Origin: Lethocerus indicus
Lineage: Eukaryota; Arthropoda; Insecta; Hemiptera; Belostomatidae
Reading direction: 5' to 3'
NCBI GenBank assembly: GCA_019843655.1
Contig: JACDQD010000002.1
Span: 14,159,154 to 14,223,153, forward strand
DNA length: 64,000 nt
Below the pieces are notes generated by a model, which made no database searches, was not told where the DNA came from, and was given only the letters and a program-made list of their open reading frames with translations. Positions 1-12,100 of the stretch are shown piece after piece. Every line of letters starts with the position of its first letter. Positions within the stretch are counted from its first letter, which is position 1. Both the position numbers and the translations under genes were made by a program.

Positions 1-671
1 CCTGAAAAAGCCTATTAGATGCGAAGATTATCTTCACGAACGGCGTGTTAATTCCACCACCTGTGTTTTAAAAGAGGCAATGAGTGTACGACCGATAGAT
101 GTTAAGCTTAATTACGGGTCAGGACTGTTTGGCAAGCGACTCCCGTAATCGTTCGTCAGCCGGTGTAAAGGTTAGAGGGTCTTTCTTACAACATTAAGTG
201 GTCAAATATGACGGAGACGGAACTTTCTGCGATTCCGAAAATGATTCAGATCCGTTTCATGATATATCAGTTCATAGAAGTAATACAGGAGATTTCTAAT
301 TTTCAATGGAAATACTTGACTCCATCATCAAGCATGCACCATATAAATATTCATATGTATATTAGTTTTTTCCTGGGGAAGACCACGCACAATACGCGAA
401 TAAATGCGCAGGAAATACCGCTAACGACTGAGATAATTCAATACGGTTTGTTCATTTATACTACAGGCTATTAACTTGTTGCATTATAACATAATACGGC
501 CAATTATAATATTGTAATTAACAATAATCGAATATGTTTTTTGTTTACGTGTATGCGGTCGAATATTTTATCGGTCATTTTAATATCGTAATTTTCCGAT
601 AATATATTTACTGTTTAATATTTTACTATACACGTTTAACATACCTGTTTTGTGGTCTGCGAGGGGTTGGA
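1..671. other. AT-rich gene-free left edge
   Basis: No splice-bounded open frame and no repeat seen. An 88-codon plus-strand ORF (208-474) has no codon bias or recognisable motif. The stretch 476-640 is very AT-rich. Confidence 0.5.
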
Positions 672-806
672 ATACCGTAGATTTGTTGTGTTTGGTGGTC
701 ACCAATAGTGACTAACATCGCTACTGAAGATGGCGACCAGCCGATACAGGTCTAGCAAAAAACCAAACCAGCGAGAGGAGACCGAAACACAACAAATCTA
801 CGGTAT
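672..806. repeat. Inverted repeat / MITE-like snapback element
   Basis: Two perfectly complementary 22-bp arms, 672-693 (ataccgtagatttgttgtgt and two more T) and 785-806, enclose 91 bp. The internal DNA has further partial pairing (tttggt near 691 with accaaa near 762, and a small ttggtg/caccaa stem). Excluding a TA at each outer end leaves a 129-bp unit (675-803) with 19-bp terminal arms flanked by TA, the target-site signature of Tc1/mariner-type MITEs. Because TA is palindromic, that flank is expected in any such repeat, so family assignment is inference. No coding capacity. Confidence 0.55.
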
Positions 807-2692
807 ACTATAAACGATTTCATAACAATAGACTAATTTTTCATTCGGACTAATTTATTCGAAGGCCCGTTTAAGGCCTATATATTGGGGACGGGACTTG
901 GGAGCACGGGTCGAGAAAAACAGTTGTATATCAATATGACACACGACGTGATGAGGTGAGAAGTGATTAAAGAAAAAAAATAAGAAAATTAATGGAACAG
1001 GTGGACATCGGTATTTATAGGACGAGCCAATAATTCTGGATCGGCATGAATATACAATATATTACAAACCCGGAGGTTGTAACGGCCCCACCTCCGTAAT
1101 AGACCGATGGGGGGAGCACAAGCTGGAACCGGGTTACTCGTCTAACCAGGATCTTGGGGCCGCTCTAGCCGCACAATGAGAGGAGGAGCCGCTTTCACCC
1201 CGTCGCGGATTAACTCCGACAAATAGCGTCCTGTCCGATTTGTTTCTAAACGGCGGGAAAGTCTTGCCTCCGTAGAACGGAAATAATTTCACCGCAGACT
1301 GAACAATTCCAAAGGCAAAGGAGAAATTCTCGCAGCATTTACAGCCTTAAATAATTCGGATTAGTCCGCTCTGCCTCCCTTTTGATTTAATATCACCGAC
1401 CGACCGATTGGAAACTGAAATAGCTCATGCTTGGGTGCTCCAAGTACGAACTTGCATTTAAGCACGAGCATTTCAAAGGTGTCATCACGTGGCTGAAACA
1501 GCGTTTTAAATCGGCAGTGCCCTTGGGCTCGCTTTTCCATTAAAACTTTACAATTGTTTAAACAGTATCGATTTTGGGACTCTGAATGAAGGCGTGACAA
1601 ACTTTTTTCTGAAGTATGAACTTCGATTACAGTTGTTTTTATAAGGAGTAATGAGTAGAGGAAAAGCGATTTTAAATCATTAGTCTACCCTCGGATTTAA
1701 TTCCTAAATTAGCTTGAAACTTACACAGATACTGGGCCCAGTACAAGTGGAATTATTACATTGATTGAACCTACTAAAAGAAAATTAATCGAAACTAGAG
1801 TATCATAAAGTGAAATATATCGTCCGTGTGAAATATATTTGTACCCTTATGTTATGTTTAAATCTCAACTGCAATAGCAGGTACAGTATTTCGAGAACAT
1901 TATTATTGTAATAATAGAGGTTATTTGCAACCATCGCTGTACTTGTTTCATCATTATAATACCAATAACATGGTATTTTGTTAAATTAATTGTGTACACA
2001 GTCAGAAATCGAGAACCGGTCGAAATTGTGTATCACATGCGAACAAATAAGAGCGTGACCGATGTAGGTGACATAAAAGATCAGTTTCGGAGTGGAAAAA
2101 ATGCGGACAAACAATATCAGGTCACGTACATATTTCAAATCTAAAGCGGGTTCTCGTTCGCATGTGCCCCTCAAGCTGCCCTATAAACCTTATTTATTTA
2201 GTTTTTTCTTCATAATAGAGAAGTTCACCTTCCACAGATTCAGCCCAAATCCAAATGGATTTCCATAATTATCCGCTTTAATTGGTCTATTCGCTAAATA
2301 AATAGACGGATCTCACTTAGCCGTTTTATTTTCTAATGCCTAATTACTAATATCGACTAAAAATGGAAACACATGTGCCCATTTAAAGAGTATAGAAAAC
2401 ATATTTTAAAAGGAAGGGACATGGAACACTCGTATATTCCGCTGATTCATCCTGCAGCAGGGCATTAAGTGATGGCCACTAGAGCCATTTGAAGTGTGAT
2501 CTATTTATCATGATCATAATGGATTTTAACCCACGCTTGATCCGTATTATGAAGGAGCGAGTCTTCTGGCCACTGCGGTAAGTAGTCTTCCCTCTGTAAT
2601 ACCGTCAAGTATACAATACAAATATGTTGATCGGCCGTTAGAAAGAGAAGAAGAGTTGATATAATATATCAGGCTATGTGTGTATGTGTGTG
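807..2692. other. Gene-free stretch
   Basis: Mostly AT-rich. A mildly GC-rich part (1060-1270) contains short CG-rich words but no exon signals that hold together. Nothing else identified. Confidence 0.45.
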
Positions 2693-2768
2693 GTTAATTT
2701 AATTTTCAATTAATTTATTCTAACGGGTTCGTTGTAACTTTAATTAATTAACAATTAATAAATTTATG
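2693..2768. promoter_or_regulatory. Dense homeodomain-type TAAT/ATTA cluster
   Basis: Within 76 bp there are repeated TTAAT, ATTAAT and TTAATTAA cores, the DNA words bound by many homeodomain proteins. In an AT-rich background some of this is expected by chance, so the call is weak without conservation data. Confidence 0.25.
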
Positions 2769-4359
2769 TAACCGGTCCTTCACGGTCGTACTAATATAAA
2801 ATTTATATTTAATAATTAGTTAAACGCTTGAAATGTTTCAAGCCGAAATATCAGTGCTGTATTTCGTTATGGAATGTGCACGCAATCGAATAAATTTAAT
2901 TAAATCGTAGATGGCATTCTTTAGGATAGAAATGAACAAAGCCAACATGTTATGTTATGCCCAATACAAAATTACATCGGAGATGTTGGAGAAAAAAACA
3001 AAACAGAATTATCCTCAGCCTTTGAGGTTTCGAAATATGCACACGGATATACTGGAATACCAGTTACTTTCTCTAATGTAAATGGGGGGGGAGGGGGAAG
3101 AGGCAATACGAGTGTAATTTCATGTATCTAGCAAATCCCCCGTTCCTCTCCATCGTACTCTTCACTTCGCCGAAATTGATTTCTCCCATCAAAACAGAAC
3201 CTTTGACATTAGCCTGTAGGGGACGCAGTTTGTTATTAGTCGCCGTTGGACGCCGGGGCCGCTTTAATGAATGCCGTGTCGAACTTTCTATATCCTGCGC
3301 ATATCGGACGTCTAATTTTCATGCCGGCGATAGAACTACACGTGTTCCTTCGCCTTAGCTTGTTAGATAAACAGTTGTTTCGACTAATGCGACAACCTAG
3401 CTCTGTGATAGTGGCAGACGATAGAAGGATAATTACGATTATAAATTTAAAAATGCAATGTATATATCAAATTTCAGTAAACAGATAATTTCTTATTTAT
3501 TTTCTAAATCTCTTCATATTACTTTTTCCAATTTTTCCAAAAATCGTAAAATACGTATGGCGCCTTGAATCCGTGACTACTGAATTCAAGAAACAAGGCA
3601 GGACGGTTAAAAATTAGTTTTTAATACTTATATCGGTGAAGTATTAGCCGTTGGAATCAAAGAAAAAACCGGTATAAATGTACGGATTCACCCCCCAAAT
3701 GACTCATAACGCGCTACGATACGCATTCTGTGGTATCGAACAAGTCAGTAATGACAAAGCTGGCCCCTAACGAGGGAATCGGCGCTCTTATCTTCACGCT
3801 TCGGAAATGGAATTCTGTAATGACCATTATGAACGCGAGTCTGACTTCAGCGCTAAATAACATCGGAATAATTAACTCGAGCATTCGGTTTATGGTGTTT
3901 GCCCACGGTTGAATATCAAAACAGGGAGCTTCTTGCTGGAATGAGCTGGCTGAGTAACGGTACTGTATATTACCACAGAAGTAACTGATGCAATATTTTA
4001 GAACTTTCATCCTCTTCATATAATAAAATCTCTATATGAAATATCCGCTTTTTTAAATTCGATGTTAGGTTAAATTTGTCTATATGTAACCACATAGGTG
4101 TAACATATCGATCGGAATAAATGATTTTTAGGATTTGCTTGGGACTGAGGAATTTCATATAATGGATTACGTCATTTTTGGCCTTTATTGATAAAACTGG
4201 CCTGTTTAGAAGTACAGTCGTGGCGATGCTTCATCCTGGCAATTTATTTTTAAATAAAGAATACAGGTAGAAGGGAGAAAAGGGAGAATAATATTTCATT
4301 ATGTCGAGCAATAAAGCATATGGAGTTAACCGCGGATCATAATATGATAAATTTTCCCG
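2769..4359. other. Gene-free stretch
   Basis: AT-rich with moderately GC-rich patches (3120-3360 and 3690-3960). Short ORFs overlap on both strands here and show no coding signature. No mobile element recognised. Confidence 0.45.
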
Positions 4360-4875
4360 ACCGGGCCTGAAGGAATCATGCAACTGGTCCCGCGATGGTC
4401 TGCAATATTGCAACCAGATGTTGTCGGTGGGCGAACAATCGGCGGGCTGGCTCAATTTCGGGGCTTTGTGAAAGAGCGGGACAAGTATCCTTTATATCTC
4501 GGGTGTCGCCCGCCCCGGCCCAACTATTAATTTCCTCGGCCGGTGAACCCGACCCGCCCCCGAAAGAAGTTATGAATGGGGAAAGCATAAATTATGGAAA
4601 TTTTATGCGGGGCACCGAGTTCCGGCGGTGGAAGAGACCGGGAATGGGCCACTTCCTCGGAGCACACCTGACAGAGGGAGCGACTCATTGTTCCCCGGGG
4701 CCGCCGACAATTTCGGATCCCGGCATATGCAACGCTCCGGGCGATAAATACCGGCCTCTGTTTACACTTTCAAAACTCTGGGCCCCAATTAGCCCACCCA
4801 AATTGATAGTGTCCACTGGGCTCTTTGATTGTTTCGAAATTTGCTGCCGTATCGCCGTATCCGGACGATAATTTA
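4360..4875. other. GC-rich block, putative conserved non-coding element
   Basis: CpG-rich DNA sharply distinct from its flanks. Open frames occur on both strands, including 158 codons plus-strand at 4395-4871, but the translation is not protein-like (Pro/Cys/Arg-rich, no domain) and no splice sites frame it. Such two-strand openness is expected of GC-rich DNA with few stop codons. Confidence 0.35.
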
Positions 4876-7800
4876 GGGAATTGTGCGATCTATAAACGTA
4901 GTTGATTTACTTCCACCTATCGGGTGGACCGAGACGGGGATCGAAATTAGCATCTACCGCGGTATAATTGTTTGTCCCTGTGTTTAGTTAACCTATTCGG
5001 GTGAAAAAATGTTATAATTTATAGTCAGAAGTTCCGGAAATTCGAGAACGCATATTAATACATTGAAGAAATATCCTCCGAAAAATAATTCGCGCGTCGT
5101 TTTATTTCGTGTTATTTCTTATTTATTGTTTCAAAGTTCATACCGCTAATTGCAAGAACACAGAAGCAAGAAAATACAACCCAAAAACGAGTGAAGTCAA
5201 CGTTCCCGTATTGGCCGTCCAACATTAGTCTGGTTTGCAACAACAAGACAATCTAGCGGTCGAAGTGACACGACCAAATTATGACGGAAGAACTACGAGA
5301 AAGTCCGGACTTGCTTTCGTCGGGTAAAAAATTGGAGACCACAAACGCGGATACATGTGCGCAAAAGCGGTAGGCGTCGGGAGGGGACATATTTATGGCA
5401 TCTTGTTTTCAACAGTCAACGAGGTCGAAAGCGTTTAAATCTTGAGGAAACCCATTGCTCTGGTCTCAGTACCCGGGCTAATTTTAACTTGGACCACGCA
5501 AATAAGCGGAATCAGAAAAAAAATGTTCAGTGGAAGTACTGGTTTGAATTAAAAAAAAGGGAGGGAAGGAGAAGTTGGTCTAAATATGCCCGAAAAGCTT
5601 ATTTACTCGAGGGGGAAGCGATATTTTACACGGCATGACGTTTATCGGTATATTATTCAGTGTCCCGAACGAGTATAGTACACATGCGCGGAGAAATAGG
5701 CCCCCTCACCTCCAGTCTCGTGGAATATTCAAGTACGCTCCCGATGTTCGACGGTAGGAACTCCGCATACCTAAGACGATGGAGGTGCAGCACCTTTAGA
5801 AAACGAGAATCCGGCAGCAATTCTTTACTTTATATTCCGGAATTAGGCCGGAGTACTCCACTCATTCCTTACTTGGTCTGTTTAACCGATTTTAACAGGT
5901 AAATTAGCTAAATAATTCGATTAATAAGCAAGCGGAATAATCCAGAAAGTCGCAAGAGAAATAAGTCAGAAAAAATTACTTTTACGGGCCTTCCTAAATA
6001 GTGATATTCTGATAACTGCTCTATACTTTTGAAAAAATTCTCCTTAAACGTAATTAAGTAATAAGACGATGACCCACTTCAAACTACTACATAATTCATT
6101 TTTTCAATTCGCGCCTGGCTATATATTTATTTACCTGACATGAACATAAGAAACTGACTAGTTTATCAAAACGGTAACGTACATAAAAAATATTGAGTAA
6201 TTTTATTTATTATGAAAACTTCGCGGTTGTAGAGAATAAGACGAAAATAAAACAGCCGTTGGTTGTGACACTTGTGAAAGGAGACAAAAAATTATTGCAG
6301 CACTGTAATATATTACATTCGAATATCCTCTCTCATATTTTGCTTTTTCTCCCCTCAGGTCCTGCGATGGGATATCGGCCCTGCGTTAAACTAAAGCGTG
6401 GGATTCGTTTCTTGCAGGATTTTTTGCCCCAGAGAAGCCCTTCGCCTCGAAACATTTGCGAGACTCGAAGGACCGTAAACTGGTACGCGCGGACACGAAG
6501 GCCGTTTTGTACCCAGATCGGCTTTTTTACACTGCATCATCTCGGCATAAGTTGTAGCTCCGATATGAAATATTATAACGTTCTACCGCACGGCTTTGGT
6601 ACTCAATGCACGATCATTTACACTGTACCCACTAACGGTGAGATATGAACACGTGCCCTTCCCGAGACATTATTATCTGCCCAGAATTCAGACAATTATT
6701 TGCGCTACTGCATACCTGCGTACATATATATATGTATGTAAGGTCAGGAAGGAATTCTCTATTCCAGCGAGAGAGATAGGGCCGAAATCAAAATGCGGGG
6801 GATGTAGGGAGAACAACGAAATTGTGAAGTTTCCTGAAACTGCGTAAACTGTTTCTCTTTCGGTTGAAGCCAGCGCGGAAAACGATATATCCTAGTTGGG
6901 GAGTTTTAACCTCCGTCTGGGCCTGTTGTATTCACCGAGTCTGTGCCCAATATGTCACCTTGAGCCAAACTCCTTTGCCAACTGTCAAGCTCCCCCCTCT
7001 CAAATTCTATCTCTTTCTCGTATTCGTTTCTCTTCCTACCTTTTTCCCGCGACGCCTTTTTAAGTCCGGAAACCCCACCCCCCTCAATATAGGCCCAATG
7101 TAGATTCAAGTCACTTCGACTTGGGGTTAATTTGTTGGCCTTCTGGTTATAGAGCGGCCGTGTTCGACATAAACAGCAGGAAAATATCGTCCTTTGAAAA
7201 TATCCGTAAAGACTTTCCTGTTTCACTGTAGTGTACGAGGCTGTAGCCTCTTACTTTTTTGAATGATTGTCAATGTACTGTGAGAGAATTAGAATAAAAT
7301 TATAGCCGGGGTACCCCGGATTGTACTGAATTCTTTCTTTTAATATGTTTACAGTGATTAAATAATTTTATGGCTCGACTCTTATAGTAAAATACATCAT
7401 AATAACATACTATATGTTCAATTATACCTTTAGTGGACAACACCCTCGGTCCCGAGTACTTGTCATATATTGAAATAGAATGTTTTATTTCGTACTGATA
7501 AATACAGTTGCCAGTGTTCATTGCTGGACGTTTGGCCATGTATGAATGAGGATTAACCTTATTAAATTAATCGTTGTCAATCTAGAAATCGACTGGAAAT
7601 ATATTGTTATATATTAATCCTTTTTACTGATAAAGATTAAATGCAACTTTAAAAAACTTACAAAACATACGAAAATAAGAAACAATATTACGACCTCCTG
7701 GATTCCGTCTCACGATAATAAGATTATCTGTTTGTGCTCAAAGGTGTTAAACATTTCGATAGCGTTTTATTGCAGGGTTTATTGCTCCTTTAAGTATAAT

Positions 7801-8569
7801 TTCCTCCACTAAAATGTTTTACGGGCCCAGTAAACACACAGAATCACGAGAATATAATTAATCTACTTGGTCGAAGTTGTAGCACAACTGCACAATTTGT
7901 ATGAATTTGTAAGATGGTATGTGATGGTTATGCGCCAGTAATAATTAATAAATATGGAAACATATTCGTCTCTTACTGAGTTGGATAGCCGTTGTCCCGT
8001 TATTCCCAGTTACACGTATGTGAATTAACTCAAGGGTAAATCCTGGTTTCAAATTACTCAGTGGAACTGTTTTCAAGAGGGAAAATTGCTGTTACTCTCT
8101 GTACACATATTAAGTCGCCACATTGTAATTCATTTAATTGCAAGAGAATACTTCAGCGTCGAAAATTCCATTCGGAGTTTAGATGGGTTCATTCACTCAA
8201 TTATTGGAATTCCCCGAGTACTGCCTGAACACTCTCATACGTTTGAAATTTGAGTGCTCTAAACGGTCTCAGGACATCCCTCAAACTAAACCTTGAATGG
8301 GAATTGATCTGGGTGAAAAAGTGAATATTCTTGAAAGCCTCTCAATTAATATTTTAGCTATTATTTCCAAATGTGAAACCAAGATCAAAGCGCCGTTTAA
8401 TAGCTTCTATTAGCTCGTACACTACAGTTAAACCTGCTCCCGGTGTGAATTATTAAAATTAAAATTCCTTCCGGTTTCATTCTCGATTATTACAATATAT
8501 TATTAGGATTTTAACTTTTAAAGAGAAAGAATAATTTCGGTTTCACGGAGAATTAGGTGGGGAAACAAA
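4876..8569. other. Gene-free stretch with one exon-like segment
   Basis: Mixed composition. It holds the splice-bounded open segment 6359-6637 described separately and a small minus-strand exon-like piece at 5710-5770. The part 7540-8560 is AT-rich and shows nothing. Confidence 0.4.
6359..6637 (+). other. Exon-like open segment on the plus strand
   Basis: A very good acceptor (T/C-rich tract from about 6328, ending cccctcag at 6358) and a donor gtgaga at 6638 bound 279 nt, a multiple of three, open in one frame (PAMGYRPCVKLKRG onwards). The translation shows no recognisable domain and ordinary codon use. No partner exon was found on this strand. ORFs of this size arise by chance in a window this large, so it may equally be a decoy within non-coding DNA. 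Confidence 0.15.
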
Positions 8570-9180
8570 CGGAGGTATTAACTGGGCTGAGATGGGTGGA
8601 CAGGGTCGGTCGGAGGGAGGTAGGCCGAGATCCGGCAAAGGGCTCGTATAACACATGCTCGCCCAACCCAATACCGGCCACGTCGAAGGGGGCGGGATAT
8701 AATATTACAGCCGTCCAGTAGGGAAAGGAAAAGCGGTTCGTTATAGACTGTTACGCCTAGTAATTGAAAACATAGCCATTTCTGGGAAGCCTTTAAGCCG
8801 TGCGAGCTCATTAAAAGGGACATAAAACCCTTCCTCCCCCTCCCCGCTCCCTTCCACCGACAGTCATACACAGGGGCGGACTGGGGTCGGGGCTCGGGGC
8901 AGTAAAAAATAACAGCGGGGAGGCGAGCATTGCGAGGAGAGGTTGCATGACGAGCCCCCGGATGGGACACACTCGAGGGTTATGGCTTTCCTGGCTCTGC
9001 CTCTTCCAGTTAACAGCTCTAAAATAAAGCGACGGATGGAAACGCTCGCCGTGCGTTGTCCGGACACGGCCTGACGATGATGGATGCGTCCCTGGGACAT
9101 GCTTTTTTAAAGGGCTCCGCCTCTTGCGACACTGCGCCAGAGGCATACTGCCACACAATTTCCGACCCAATGTCACCCCA
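8570..9180. other. GC-rich block, putative conserved non-coding element
   Basis: GC- and CpG-rich with C-rich runs near 8830-8890. Three overlapping minus-strand frames are open at once, which indicates low stop density rather than coding. No splice pair or motif found. Confidence 0.35.
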
Positions 9181-12100
9181 ATTTAATACTACAGCTAGAT
9201 AAAAATTGTGTAGCCGATCAAATTGTACAGTAGGCAACACATTTACAAAGTTATTTCTTCTCGTGTAGATATATTTCAATATTTTCGTTTACTAAGTACG
9301 AATTCTAAGACCACGTTTATAAACTATAAACCGTTAGTTATTTACTTCTGTATTAGGAGAAAATCAATTTCCTAAATAATTTTATTGTTCCGTATTCCAT
9401 ATTAGAGTTTATTTATGTAGAGGCATGTTTAATCCTGTAACAGTAACCGGTTGAACTACAGAACTGAGCTAACTAAAACAACGGTCGATGCTAAGTAAGA
9501 GAAAATCGGTCATAAAAGAGCGCCGGGCGTATTCCTTTGAATACTTATCGGTCTTATTACTGTTGGAGAAAGTGGTATGATGGGCGGTCTTATAGCGGTC
9601 GGATGTGCCCGCACCGGGGCAATACTATTTTTACTTTGTGGACGCCCAGTGCCAAGTAAACTCCTTATAATTATCCCGCATAAAGTGTAGTAGTAAGAGA
9701 AAGCTATAGATAGACTGGGACGACCGGGCTCTCCCCCGGCGACTTCTAATAAGCTTCTGGCGCCTTCCAGTTGTCGAGTTTCACTGCTCCCACTGCGCAC
9801 TCATAATTGGCGCTCTGTACAGGATAAAAGGCGGTCCAAACTGAACCTACTTGGCTCTGCGAACCTATTCGCTCTTCTTTTTCGAATTAATATCTTTCCG
9901 AATCATTATTTCTCCTTTTCTAATTCAGCTTTGAGCCAACTGCACTGGAAATATGAGTTAAGCAAATAATCCACGGATTATTAATAATAGTAAAAATTGA
10001 ATTAAGTCAAAACAACAATATTAGTCTCCACTTGAAAGAAAGAACTTTTGAACCAATACTCGACCGATTATAAGTCGGTATTAAAAATGGGAAAATTACG
10101 TCGATAACAATGCATATTTTGGAGGATAATTTAATTACTGTCTCTCCTTAAATTGCAGTGAAGCTAAACGCAGATTAGTAATCATCTTCGTCAACTACTG
10201 CTATTATGATTGTCAGTAATTATTATTAAATATTTAGAACGTAATTCACTATATTTTACACAAATGGGACTGATTGTATTTATAAATTTTACCTGAAATA
10301 TGTAAAGACAACTTACATAGTTTTTATCTATAATTTCTGTAAACTTATACATCAGGGAGCATTTCCAGTCTGAAAACCGAAATTCATTAGCCGCCGTATT
10401 CAAATCGACTATACGGTCCAATTCATATTCAACCCCGCCCACTCATTAATTGCGCCAATCCGGCCAATAATGAAGGGTGAAAATGAAAAAGGAATCCTGG
10501 GCTAGTTTTAGCGGCGAAGCCCAACAAAAGGTATTTTGGGGAAGTTTCTCCGTGGTTGAAAACCGCCCCTCCGTCCCCCGGAAGCCGTCCAAGTGTGAAA
10601 ATGGAGATGCTTATTATATACCCTAATTGCATAATAATTGTGAATTCGTGGGAATGGAATTCTCGTTATGAAAATCAGTTATGGTCCCGCATAATAACAA
10701 TACCTTACTTCTCTAACGAATGCATCGTTCTTAGCGTCTGATGAAGCCTTAAGAAGGTTTCTCTTCCTTATAAATCGGGCATTAATCATAACTCACTCGA
10801 GAAGGATGAGCAGACAATATTTATTTCGAGAACAACAATATACTATCTGCATACCTAATGAAAGCGCTGTATTATTCTCCAATGACTAAAAAGCTATATT
10901 TCCGTATCCAATTAAATAAAATTCCTGCATTACCGGTCTATAATAAAGCGTCTAAACAACAGACTATTACATCCGTCATGATGCTCCAGTAATCCAGAAA
11001 TATATATCCTACAAGGTAGGGGATACACGCGTTTAACGAAAGCCTTGTCAGTTCTTCGGACGGAAAATAAATATAACTTTGAATTATTATTAATGGTTTC
11101 TCGTCGGCCTCCTCGTTTAAATTGTGTACCATCAATCAAACCGAAATGGGAACAGGTTCGGATTCGTCTGTACGTACCGAAATATGGAATATTATCAATT
11201 TTCTGAGATTGACGCTGAGCACATTTGGCGGCGGTTGGTTTCTTACCAATTTTGAACACGTCCAGTAAAACGTTTTGTCAATTATTAAAACGAGAAGAAA
11301 TCGTCAGCAGTAAATAAAGATAACTGCAATAATCATGCGATTTTTGAAGAATGTTTTGGAATTTCTATTCGTTCTGTTAAGATAAAATTTAAGATTGTAC
11401 TGACCCTCCTTTGAAATTGTATTTTCACCCTAAGGGCTATTAATTTCACGCTGACAATACATAGAAAAAAAGATCCCAAAATCTGTTACTCCGATTACGG
11501 AAAAGGGCAACATGGTGACGGCTTAGAAGTAATTCAACGCCCGGGGCTATTGCAGCTCGGATTTCAACCGAATAGAAAGTATAACCTATTGGTTAGCCTT
11601 GGAGTAAATTCAATAACAACCACGATACTCTCCAAAAGACAAGAAGGCTTATTAAAAAGAGATTCCTAAGTGCCGACAAGTTAATGTATGCCTCTAGCTT
11701 TTGGAACATCCCAGTTTTTATCCTTCCTTCTTGCCCAGATTTTAGATCATATTTCCACCTCCAAATTAATTTATGCTCTAATAGAGTTACCAAATCATCT
11801 GCGAGCAGTGATTTATAGCATTAAATGAGCATATATTTATTATAATCATATTGTTTATATGCTAAAATATCAAGGTGGGAGCACAGCTTCACGAGCGAGT
11901 GGGATAATATATTAAAAATTTTAGGGTTGTCGATGAATGAATAGCATTGGTTTCGGTCTAGACGCATGAAACTGGTTCTGCTATTTGCTATATCGGTGGA
12001 ATTTAAAAAATGTGGGCCGGAAATTCCGCTTTCTCCGATGGACCACAATTCCTGCGTCGTACTACAGGCGCCACAATACCAAAATTTTACTTTTAATTAC

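Noticed and set aside
4395..4871. 158-codon plus-strand ORF
   Set aside because: It lies in GC-rich DNA open on both strands, has no domain or codon signature and no splice sites or promoter context.
5710..5770. 61-nt minus-strand exon-like piece (YAEFLPSNIGSVLEY)
   Set aside because: Good splice signals, but the phase-0 reading required by exon 2 hits a stop; it is 41 kb away and unsupported by other evidence.
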